This document shows, one piece after another, positions 1 to 6,602 of a stretch of 64,000 bases of DNA. How positions within the stretch are numbered: position 1 is the stretch's first letter; the number at the start of each line of letters is the position of its first letter. This DNA is from CAWCUZ01 sp963798795 (GTDB taxonomy: Bacteria > Acidobacteriota > Vicinamibacteria > Vicinamibacterales > SCN-69-37). The translations under genes were made by a program, and so were the position numbers. The DNA lies in contig CAWCUZ010000006.1 in assembly GCA_963798795.1 (NCBI GenBank), positions 310,001 through 374,000 of the forward strand. Direction: 5' to 3'. The notes below the pieces were generated by a model, which did no database searches, was not told where the DNA came from, and saw only the letters and a list, made by a program, of their open reading frames with translations.

Positions 1-642
1 CACCATCACGCCGGCGACCATCTCCGCGCCGGACGAATCCGCAAAGACGAACGACCGCCGCTCGTTCGCCTCCACGCGGTCGAACAGGTCGGTCTGCGTG
101 CGCCATTCCACGACCAGCGCGCTGCTGAAGAGGCCGCGAATGTACTGGCTCTCGGTCGTGTAGCTCCAGAGCGCGACCAGCCGCGAGGCGTTCGGGAACG
201 GGACCGGACGATAGAGCACGGAGTCCAGCACGCTGAACACAGCAGTGCTCACGCCAATGCCGAGCGCCAGCGTCGCCAGCGCGAGAACGGTCGTCGCGCG
301 TCCCTTCAACAGGCTGCGCCAGGCCAGACGAAGGTCGTCGCGGAGTCGTGACATCGGTCGTTCCTTTCGTCGTTCACGCCGGAGTCCCGGTGCGCCCCCC
401 GTCACACGCGGCGGACCGGCAATCCGAATCCGCAGCACCGAGACGAACAGATCGACCAGTTCAGCCGCTGCAGCCCGGCCCGCAGCAAGGCGGCCGCGGC
501 GCCGGCGGGCGACGGCCCGAACCGAGAGCGCGGCCGCCAGCACATCATCCCGCCCGTCCGAATCCGCCGGACCAGGGATCAGGTGCACCAGCCGCCTCAC
601 GGCGGCCGCGAACGCGTTCCCTCGTCGACGCTGGTTCGCCAT
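1..642 (-). CDS. ADOP-type FtsX/MacB-like permease, N-terminal part (runs off the window)
   Basis: Membrane permease of the acidobacterial duplicated orphan permease type; substrate unknown. The frame is open from the ATG at 642 to the window edge (214 codons). Residues 1-95 make an Arg/Ala-rich cytoplasmic domain (RRLVHLIPG near the start, then AAELVDLFVSVL) like the one preceding TM1 in this family. An internal ATG at 354 (residue 97, MSRLRDDLRLAWRSLL) begins the permease proper, with TM1 at about 117-140 and the start of the periplasmic MacB_PCD domain after it. I chose 642 because the family normally carries the N-terminal domain and the frame has no stop. It lies 49 nt behind the PadR gene, the usual PadR-ADOP pairing. 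Carboxy-terminal part not visible. Confidence 0.82.
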   Translation of the reverse strand, partial: MANQRRRGNAFAAAVRRLVHLIPGPADSDGRDDVLAAALSVRAVARRRRGRLAAGRAAAAELVDLFVSVLRIRIAGPPRVTGGAPGLRRERRKERPMSRLRDDLRLAWRSLLKGRATTVLALATLALGIGVSTAVFSVLDSVLYRPVPFPNASRLVALWSYTTESQYIRGLFSSALVVEWRTQTDLFDRVEANERRSFVFADSSGAEMVAGVMV

Positions 643-691
643 CTCGCTTGAAGCCTGTGCCTGTTCCTCTCGCAGGCTCGTCGACCTGCGA

Positions 692-1078
692 CTACGCCTT
701 GCTCGATCGACCGAGCACCTGCTTGCGGTGCGCTTCGCCGACGAGCGACTCGAGCCGGCGCGCTTCCGCGGCGACCACGTCGCGGCCGAGCGCGGTGAGC
801 CGGTAGTACTTGCGCCGGCTGTCGTCTTCCTTGATCGCGTCGGCGTCCGGGGCGGCTGAAGCCGAGGATGCCGGCGCCGATTCGATGAGCCCCTCGTCGA
901 GCAGGCGCTGCAGCATCGTGTAGAGCGTGCCGGTGCGCAGTTTGATCAGGCCGTCGGTGCGGTCGGTGACCTCCAGGATGATGCCGTAGCCATGCCGATC
1001 GCGATCGGCGAGGGCCAGCAGGACCTGAAAGGCCAGCGGCGTCAGGGGAAGGAACGTGCGAGGGTCTCTTCTGATCAT
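692..1078 (-). CDS. PadR-family transcriptional regulator
   Basis: 128 aa, short PadR type. The winged helix is clear: residues 12-85 hold LTPLAFQVLLALAD, HGYGIILEV and the RTGTLYTMLQRLLDEGLIE recognition segment, followed by RRKYYRLTALGR (wing) and a short C-terminal dimerisation helix. In Acidobacteriota, PadR genes of this kind sit directly upstream of ADOP permeases and are thought to repress them. Here the permease follows on the same strand and a second PadR-ADOP pair starts divergently, so the 156-nt gap between the two regulators probably holds both promoters and the operators. Ligand unknown. Confidence 0.9.
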   Translation of the reverse strand: MIRRDPRTFLPLTPLAFQVLLALADRDRHGYGIILEVTDRTDGLIKLRTGTLYTMLQRLLDEGLIESAPASSASAAPDADAIKEDDSRRKYYRLTALGRDVVAAEARRLESLVGEAHRKQVLGRSSKA

Positions 1079-1189
1079 TGTCGGCTCTCGGCGCTAGGGT
1101 GATCCAAGCTCTACGTCGATGACAGATGCATTTGACGTTTACGCAATCTCGCCGGTTGGGTCGCCGAAGTCAAGCCCTGAAAATTGGTC

Positions 1190-1221
1190 TTGCTCTATAG
1201 TCCGTCTAACGGTATAACGTT
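1190..1221 (+). promoter_or_regulatory. Predicted sigma-70 promoter with overlapping inverted repeat, upstream of second PadR gene
   Basis: TTGCTC (1190-1195), 17-nt spacer, TATAAC (1213-1218). The -10 box lies within an inverted repeat AACG-N6-CGTT (1208-1221), a plausible operator. The expected transcription start near 1225 leaves only about 10 nt before the ATG at 1235, with no Shine-Dalgarno, so the mRNA would be nearly leaderless. Pattern match only. Confidence 0.45.
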
Positions 1222-1234
1222 GTCCGTTTCAATC

Positions 1235-1609
1235 ATGACGAACCAGAGCTTGGACGCCGAGGCTTACCTGCCGCTGTCGCCGCAGGTCTTTCAGGTGCTG
1301 CTGTCACTCGCCGACGGCCCGCGCCATGGCTACGCGATGATCCAGGACATCGAGGCACGGACCTCGCGCGAGATGCGGCTCACGGCAAGCACGCTGTACG
1401 ACGCGTTGTCGCGCCTGGTGGACCAGTCGTTGATTGAGCCGGCCGCGCCGCCATCCGGGAGCGGCGAGGCGCCGGGCGCGCGGCACGACTCGCGCCGGCG
1501 CTACTACACGCTCACGCCACTCGGGCGTGGCGTTGCTGAAGCGGAGGCCCGGCGTCTGGAGCGGCTGCTGGCGATGGCGCGCGACAAACGACTGTTGCGA
1601 CACCTGTGA
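1235..1609 (+). CDS. PadR-family transcriptional regulator (second copy)
   Basis: 124 aa from the ATG at 1235; the frame is open further upstream to 1184, but those codons would overlap the predicted promoter. It has the PadR winged helix: YLPLSPQVFQVLLSLADGP, RHGYAMIQDIEARTS, STLYDALSRLVDQSLIE, RRRYYTLTPLGRGVAEAEARR. It resembles the divergent PadR at 692-1078 in layout and length. The ADOP permease starts 4 nt after its stop, so the two are very likely co-transcribed and the PadR autoregulates the pair. Confidence 0.9.
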   Translation: MTNQSLDAEAYLPLSPQVFQVLLSLADGPRHGYAMIQDIEARTSREMRLTASTLYDALSRLVDQSLIEPAAPPSGSGEAPGARHDSRRRYYTLTPLGRGVAEAEARRLERLLAMARDKRLLRHL

Positions 1610-1613
1610 TTCG

Positions 1614-4313
1614 ATGATCTATCGCTGGCTTCTTCGTCTGCTGCCGCAGCGTCGCCGCTCCCGGTACGGCGCGGAGATGGCCGGTGTATTCGACGAGCTG
1701 CGAACGACCGCTCGGGGACACGGTTTCGCTGCCGTGGGCCGGCTCTGGATGCGCGAGTCGCGCGACCTGCTGGCGTTCGCGTGGCGCGCCCGGATGGAGC
1801 GCTCCGGCAATCCGTTGCACCGACCGGAACCCGGCGCACGCCGGCCGGCCCGCTGGAACCTGCCAGCCGATCTGCACTGGGCGTGGCGCGGGCTGCGAGC
1901 ACGCGGAGCGCGCAGCATGGTGGTGGTCGGGCTCCTGGCGGTCGCGCTCGCAGCGAACACCGTCGTGTTCGCCGTCAGCGACTCGCTCGTCTTCCGCCGA
2001 GCTCCCTATCCTCGACCCGATCGCATCGTCGAGATCCAGTCGGCGCGGACACCTGGACGGCCGGGCGATCGGTTCTTCTCGGCGGCGCTGCTCGACGAAT
2101 GGCGCAGGCAGACGGACCTGTTCTCGAGTGTCCAGGCATACCTGACCAAGACGATCTTCGTCGTGGGCGATGGAATGGCGGAGCTGGTGCCCACGGCGGA
2201 CGTCACGCCGGGACTCATCGAGCTGTTGGGCGCCAGACCGCGCTGGGGCCGTTCGCTCGCCGCGGGCGACGAGCGGGACGTGGCCGTCCAGACCGTGCTG
2301 ATCTCTGACGCGCTGGCGAGGAAGCGTTTCGGCCGGCCCGAGCGGGCTCCGGGACAGCAGATCGAGACGACGGCACAGCCGCTGCTCGTCGTAGGCGTGA
2401 TGCCGGACGAGTTCGAGTTCCCGTCGGGCGGCACGGCGATCTGGCGGGCGATGGACCCGCGCGGCCCGCTCACGAGAAACTTCGCCGGCGTTCAATCGAT
2501 TGCGCGAATGGCGCCAGGGATTTCTCTGGATACGTTGAAGGCGGTGATGGCGGATCGGAGCGCCGCGATCGGCGCCGCGGCCGGCGCGCGCGCCGGTTAT
2601 CTTGCCGCGCCGGGTCCCTTTCACGTCATCGCGATGTCGTCGCCGGCGTCGCTCTTCTACGTCCTGCTCAGCGCCGCGTTGTGCCTGCTTCTCATCGCGT
2701 GCGCCAATCTCGCCAGTCTCGAACTCGCCGCGGCACTGAGACGGGCACGCACGTACGCCGTCCAGATCGCACTGGGCGTGCCGCGCGGCGCCCTCGTCCG
2801 CGCCGTTCTCTTCGAGGGCGGGGCACTCATGGCCGTCGCGCTCGGGGTTGGCGCCGTCCTGGCGTGGGCCGGCGCCCAGGCTCTCGCCGCGGCCCTGCCG
2901 GTCCGGATGGTCAACCTCACGGCCAACCGGATCGATCTCGACGCCCGCGGGCTTCTCTACATGTCGGCGGCGGCCTGCGCGGCGTGGATTCTGGTGTCGC
3001 TGCCGGTGGTGCTCTACGCGTCACGCACCAGCCTCGCTGGTCTGCTCAAGGTCGAGGACCGCGGCAGCGCCGTGTCGCGCACGGGATCGGTGGTCCGTCG
3101 AGCCCTCACGGCCGCCCAGGTCGCAATCGCGGTACTCCTGGTTGCCGGCGGCTCGCTCTACGCGCGCAGCTATCGGGCGCTGCTGACCGCGGACAAGGGC
3201 TTTGACAGCACGAACCTCGCTGAGATCGAGTTCACCATCCCGATTCAGTACTACGCCGGCTACGGTGAGCTCGACCAGTTGGCGGCCGAGACGATGGCGC
3301 GGCTCACCGCCATGCCGGGCGTGCTGGCCGCGGCGCGAGGGGCGGCTGATCCGAATATCGAGATGCACGGCGACGTCACATTGCAGGCCGATGCCGGATC
3401 GCCAATCGACGGCCTCCGTCTCGGCATCGCGACCGTTTCGCCGGACTACTTTCGTGTCATCGACGTGCCGCTCGAGAGCGGCCGGTTGTTCACGTCCAGC
3501 GATCCGGCCACCGACGTCGTCGTTCCGGAAGCATTCGCGCGCCGTTTCTGGCCCGACGGGGCGGCCGTCGGTCACCGGTTCGAGTCGAGCGCGCGCTTTT
3601 TCGGAAATCGCGACGGACTTCCCTATCGAATCGTCGGCGTCATCGGCGACGTGCGGACGGATCCGAGACGTCCTGACACCGGTGACGCGTTCTTCTTCTT
3701 CACACGCTGGTCGCCGCCGCCACCACCACCGCCGCCGCCGCCCGGAGTGAAGCGCCCGGCGATCGACACCGGGGGCAGCTGGAGAATCCTGAATCTCACC
3801 GTGCGCATGGACTCGGCCGGCAGGCTCGACTCGGTGCTCACGGCGGTGCGAAGCATGGACCGGCGGCTCCGCGTGACCGCCGACATGGTGGATCACCAGT
3901 ACGCGATGCGCTTCGGCGACGTTCGGCTCGCCACCCAGGTCGTTGGCGGGTTCGGCGTGCTCTCGTTCGTCGTCGCGGCAATCGGCGTGTACGGCGTCAT
4001 GACGTTTCTCGTAGCCGGCCGGACGCGGGAGATCGGCATTCGACTGGCACTGGGGGCCGATCGCCGCGACGTGAGCCGCCTGATCATGCGTTCGGCCATC
4101 GGTATGACGATGGCGGGCGCTGTCGTCGGCGTCGCAGGCGCGCTGGCCGCCAGCCACTGGGCGCGTTCGCAGTTCTTTGGCATCAGCCCCGCCAGTCCGG
4201 CAACGTACCTGGCGGCCGCGGCCCTCATCGTGGGCACGGCGCTCGTCGCGACGTGGCATCCGGCGCGGCAGGCGGCACGGGTCGATCCGGCGGTGACGCT
4301 GCGCGCGGAATAG
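1614..4313 (+). CDS. ADOP-type FtsX/MacB-like ABC permease
   Basis: 899 aa from the ATG at 1614, which directly follows the PadR stop; the first codons (MIYRWLLRLLPQRRRSRYG) are the typical ADOP opening. Order: cytoplasmic N-terminal domain 1-90, TM1 about 98-120, periplasmic MacB_PCD domain to about 340, FtsX bundle about 345-440 (SLFYVLLSAALCLLLIACAN), a linker with further TM segments about 445-560, second MacB_PCD domain, then a C-terminal FtsX bundle ending WHPARQAARVDPAVTLRAE. This is the duplicated half-permease plan. Ten consecutive prolines (about residues 701-710) break the second periplasmic domain. No ATPase gene is adjacent, as is usual for this orphan family. Function probably export or envelope stress; substrate unknown. 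Confidence 0.9.
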   Translation: MIYRWLLRLLPQRRRSRYGAEMAGVFDELRTTARGHGFAAVGRLWMRESRDLLAFAWRARMERSGNPLHRPEPGARRPARWNLPADLHWAWRGLRARGARSMVVVGLLAVALAANTVVFAVSDSLVFRRAPYPRPDRIVEIQSARTPGRPGDRFFSAALLDEWRRQTDLFSSVQAYLTKTIFVVGDGMAELVPTADVTPGLIELLGARPRWGRSLAAGDERDVAVQTVLISDALARKRFGRPERAPGQQIETTAQPLLVVGVMPDEFEFPSGGTAIWRAMDPRGPLTRNFAGVQSIARMAPGISLDTLKAVMADRSAAIGAAAGARAGYLAAPGPFHVIAMSSPASLFYVLLSAALCLLLIACANLASLELAAALRRARTYAVQIALGVPRGALVRAVLFEGGALMAVALGVGAVLAWAGAQALAAALPVRMVNLTANRIDLDARGLLYMSAAACAAWILVSLPVVLYASRTSLAGLLKVEDRGSAVSRTGSVVRRALTAAQVAIAVLLVAGGSLYARSYRALLTADKGFDSTNLAEIEFTIPIQYYAGYGELDQLAAETMARLTAMPGVLAAARGAADPNIEMHGDVTLQADAGSPIDGLRLGIATVSPDYFRVIDVPLESGRLFTSSDPATDVVVPEAFARRFWPDGAAVGHRFESSARFFGNRDGLPYRIVGVIGDVRTDPRRPDTGDAFFFFTRWSPPPPPPPPPPGVKRPAIDTGGSWRILNLTVRMDSAGRLDSVLTAVRSMDRRLRVTADMVDHQYAMRFGDVRLATQVVGGFGVLSFVVAAIGVYGVMTFLVAGRTREIGIRLALGADRRDVSRLIMRSAIGMTMAGAVVGVAGALAASHWARSQFFGISPASPATYLAAAALIVGTALVATWHPARQAARVDPAVTLRAE

Positions 4314-4375
4314 ACGACACGGGATTCGACGACACGGGATTCAAGGATTCGGGGATTCAAGGATTCAAGGATTCG
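4313..4375 (+). repeat. Tandem array: 15-mer x2 then octamer AAGGATTC x4
   Basis: Two copies of GACGACACGGGATTC (4313-4327, 4328-4342) are followed by four octamers (AAGGATTC, GGGGATTC, AAGGATTC, AAGGATTC) ending 1 nt before the ATG of the ADOP fragment. The first copy begins on the last base of the ADOP stop codon. The same octamer occurs inverted at 5332-5411. Confidence 0.9.
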
Positions 4376-4636
4376 ATGATCTATCGCTGGCTGCTTCGTC
4401 TGCTGCTGCAACGTCGTCGCGAGCGGTACGGCGCGGAGATGGCGGGCGTGTTCGACGAGCAGCGCGAAGAAGCAAGACGGCGCGGCGGAATTGCAGGACT
4501 CGCTAGGGTCCGTCCGGCAACAAGGGCGTCATTCGGGACGCCGAGGCGCCCGGATCGCAGGGCGCGAGGAGGGAAACGCGACGTCTTCCTTCGCCATAGG
4601 GATTCAAGATTCAAAGATTTGAGGATTCAAAATTAG
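4376..4636 (+). pseudogene. ADOP permease N-terminal fragment
   Basis: The first ~35 codons (MIYRWLLRLLLQRRRERYG, then AEMAGVFDEQREEARRRG) closely match the start of the permease at 1614, including the nucleotide sequence around the start codon. Similarity then stops and the frame runs through unrelated sequence and GATTCAA repeats to a stop at 4634-4636. No transmembrane or periplasmic domain follows. It looks like the relic of a tandem ADOP duplication whose body has been lost, replaced by the repeat-bounded VapBC segment. Confidence 0.7.
4598..4634 (+). repeat. Degenerate GGATTCAA octamer array
   Basis: About four imperfect units of the octamer also found at 4343-4374, in the same orientation, ending just before the VapB promoter. 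With the inverted array at 5332-5411 it encloses exactly the toxin-antitoxin module. Confidence 0.75.
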
Positions 4637-4643
4637 CCCATTC

Positions 4644-4672
4644 TTGACATCAGATGTGTGATGTCTGATGAT
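4644..4672 (+). promoter_or_regulatory. Predicted vapBC promoter and operator
   Basis: TTGACA at 4644-4649. Overlapping it is an inverted repeat GACATCA-N6-TGATGTC (4646-4665), the expected position for a VapB/VapBC autorepression operator. A -10 box at 17-nt spacing (4667-4672, GATGAT) is weak. ATG follows at 4678. Confidence 0.55.
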
Positions 4673-4677
4673 CACCC

Positions 4678-4902
4678 ATGCGGACTACGCTGGACATCGA
4701 TTCGGACATACTTCAAGCGGCCAAGGACCTGGCGTCCGCAACAGGCAGTACAGCGGGACGGGTCCTTTCTGACATGGCTCGGCGCGGACTGGTGAGGACG
4801 CAGGCGGACCGTGAACGGAATGGCGTCCCCATGATCAATTCGCGCGGACCGGACCGTCCACATCCTGGACCGACGCTCGTAGGCGAGCTCGGGGACGAGT
4901 AA
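4678..4902 (+). CDS. vapB: VapB-type ribbon-helix-helix antitoxin
   Basis: 74 aa. The N-terminal half MRTTLDIDSDILQAAKDLA with TAGRVLSDMARRGL is the ribbon-helix-helix DNA-binding domain common to VapB antitoxins partnered with PIN toxins; the C-terminal 30 residues (PHPGPTLVGELGDE) are Pro/acidic-rich and would wrap the toxin. Its stop overlaps the toxin start (TAATG at 4900-4904), giving translational coupling. An inverted repeat over the promoter suggests autoregulation. Confidence 0.82.
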   Translation: MRTTLDIDSDILQAAKDLASATGSTAGRVLSDMARRGLVRTQADRERNGVPMINSRGPDRPHPGPTLVGELGDE

Positions 4903-5381
4903 TGGCACGGGTGGCGCTACTGGACGTGAACGTCCTTCTGGCGCTGGTGGACCCGGACCACGTCCACCACGACCTTGCCCACGACTGGTTCGCCGGCCAG
5001 CGGCCGCACGGCTGGGCGACCTGCCCCCTCACCGAAACCGCTTTCGTCCGCGTGCTCTCGCACCGCCGCTACGGCGCCGGGCTGCGGCCTGCCGACGCCG
5101 TCGCAGCACTGGCCGCGTTCAAGGCGAGCGGGCAGCACCACTTCTGGTCAGACACCGTCTCGCTGACAGATGAGGCGCTCTTTCGAGCGGACCGGATTCC
5201 CACCGCCCGATACGTCACCGGGGCCTATCTGCTGGCCCTCGCCCGCAAGCGCCTGGGCGTGCTCGCCACCTTCGACGCGGCCGTCCCGATCACGGCGGTA
5301 GACGACGGCGAAAACTACGTCACGATCATCCGAATCCTCGAATCCTCGAATCCTCGAATCCTTGAATCCTTGATTCCTTGA
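4902..5381 (+). CDS. vapC: VapC-type PIN-domain ribonuclease toxin, probably degenerate
   Basis: 159 aa PIN domain. Acidic residues visible: D8 (LLDVNVLLALVD), E45 (CPLTETAFVRV) and D125 (LATFDAAV). The third acidic position, normally the Asp of a TDAYL-like motif, is Gly107 here (YVTGAYLLALA), so metal binding may be weakened. The natural domain ends about residue 143 (NYVTII); the last 16 residues (RILESSNPRILESLIP) are read from the octamer array, and the stop lies inside the array. This tail suggests the original 3' end was replaced by repeats. Expected activity is RNA cleavage checked by VapB, but the substitution makes this uncertain. Confidence 0.78.
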   Translation: MARVALLDVNVLLALVDPDHVHHDLAHDWFAGQRPHGWATCPLTETAFVRVLSHRRYGAGLRPADAVAALAAFKASGQHHFWSDTVSLTDEALFRADRIPTARYVTGAYLLALARKRLGVLATFDAAVPITAVDDGENYVTIIRILESSNPRILESLIP

Positions 5382-5411
5382 ATCCTTGAATCCTCGATTC
5401 GTTGATTCCCG
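5332..5411 (+). repeat. Octamer array, 10 units of GAATCCTY/GATTCCTT
   Basis: Ten units of exactly 8 nt (GAATCCTC, GAATCCTT and close variants). This is the reverse complement of the AAGGATTC arrays at 4343-4374 and 4598-4634. It covers the vapC stop codon and ends 7 nt before the stop of the convergent glycosidase gene. Confidence 0.92.
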
Positions 5412-5417
5412 CCTCGC

Positions 5418-6599
5418 CTATCGTCGCGTCACGAGAATCGCGTCGCTCACTTCCCGCGCCCCCGTCACGTCGGACGGACGGTTGACGATCCGGTCCTTCA
5501 CCACCATCGTCGTCGACCCGCCGCCGTCGAGGTTGAGGGCGTCGCGCAAGTCGAGGCGGTCGCAGAGCCGCTGCAGGTCGGCGAACGTCATGCCGATGCT
5601 GGAGCCGGGCTGGCGGCCGTCGATGGCGGCGAGCCAGATTGCGCCGTGCGAATCCACGCCAATCAGCGTGCGCGGGTGGCGCATGTCGATGAAGTTCGCG
5701 GCGCTGAGCGATTCGGCCGACCAGTCCGTGAGCGCGCGGCCGTGCACGCGAAGCAGGCCCGCGCCGTTGACGATCGAGTCGGCCTCGTCGAAACGGGAGG
5801 CGGGAACGCCGGCGGTCGACGTCCAGGTCGTTTCGAGCGACACCTGCACACCCGGTACGAGCGCGGCCAGCGGCGCGGGTGGATCGAAGCCGCCAAACGA
5901 CAGCACGACGCCGTCGCGCGGAATGGCCGTGTGGCCCGCGCGCGGCCGGACGGCGGTCACGGTCAGCGGCCGCCCGCTCAGCGACCACTCCGTTCCGGTT
6001 GGCGCCGTGTCGCTGTGCGCGTGGTACGACGCGGTGTACAGCATGAGCTTGCCGCGCGCCCGGGTCGTGTCGACGCCGTCAACGGGGATGAGCCACTCCC
6101 GTCCGCCGGCGGCCGCCCGCAGCCGCACGCGCGCGCCGACTTGATCGAAGTCCAGTTCGGTCCGGCCTTCCGGCGGCGAGCGGATGATCACGGCGCCCTT
6201 GACGCGCGGCGCGTCGCTGACCAGCTCGCCCGCAATCTTCAGCGCCGCCATCGGGTCGCCGTTCTGGCGATTGAAGAACCCGCCGTTGATAGCGGCGACC
6301 GCGTGGTGCCTTGCCGCGATCGAGTCGACCGTCTCGACGCCGAAGACCTCGTCGTGCGCATGGGCGCTCTCGAGTCGCACCCGCTCCGGGTCGAGCCGCA
6401 GCAGATACGCGGCGATCGGACCCGCGCCCGCGACGAGCGTCTGATCCGTGGTCGTGAAGAACTCGACACCCGGTGCAATTGCCTCGGGCGTTCCGAGCCC
6501 GGCCTGGCGTCCGAGCGGCAGCGCGGTGAGGCCGAGCGCCGCCAGCGCTGCCAGTGCTGACAGGACCCGCAGCCGTGGTCGCGTCTCGGACTGTGTCAT
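5418..6599 (-). CDS. Exported phosphodiester glycosidase (NAGPA-domain) protein
   Basis: 393 aa with an N-terminal membrane/signal segment (RVLSALAALAALGLTALPLG, residues 10-29). The C-terminal ~200 residues are the NAGPA/phosphodiester glycosidase domain: AAINGGFFNRQNGDP near the start, RTLIGVDSHGAIWLAAIDG, then SIGMTFADLQRL and DALNLDGGGSTTMVV, the conserved Asp-Gly-Gly-Gly-Ser-Thr active-site loop. Bacterial members remove GlcNAc-type or other sugars from phosphodiester linkages in the envelope, or are capsule/exopolysaccharide related. Last gene of the minus-strand run from 14946; it starts 3 nt after the HEAT-cyclophilin gene. Confidence 0.85.
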   Translation of the reverse strand: MTQSETRPRLRVLSALAALAALGLTALPLGRQAGLGTPEAIAPGVEFFTTTDQTLVAGAGPIAAYLLRLDPERVRLESAHAHDEVFGVETVDSIAARHHAVAAINGGFFNRQNGDPMAALKIAGELVSDAPRVKGAVIIRSPPEGRTELDFDQVGARVRLRAAAGGREWLIPVDGVDTTRARGKLMLYTASYHAHSDTAPTGTEWSLSGRPLTVTAVRPRAGHTAIPRDGVVLSFGGFDPPAPLAALVPGVQVSLETTWTSTAGVPASRFDEADSIVNGAGLLRVHGRALTDWSAESLSAANFIDMRHPRTLIGVDSHGAIWLAAIDGRQPGSSIGMTFADLQRLCDRLDLRDALNLDGGGSTTMVVKDRIVNRPSDVTGAREVSDAILVTRR

Positions 6600-6602
6600 G
6601 TG

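Noticed and set aside
245..859. Plus-strand open frame of about 200 codons
   Set aside because: Lies antisense to the ADOP permease N-terminal region and the PadR gene; Arg/Ser-rich composition typical of GC-rich shadow frames.
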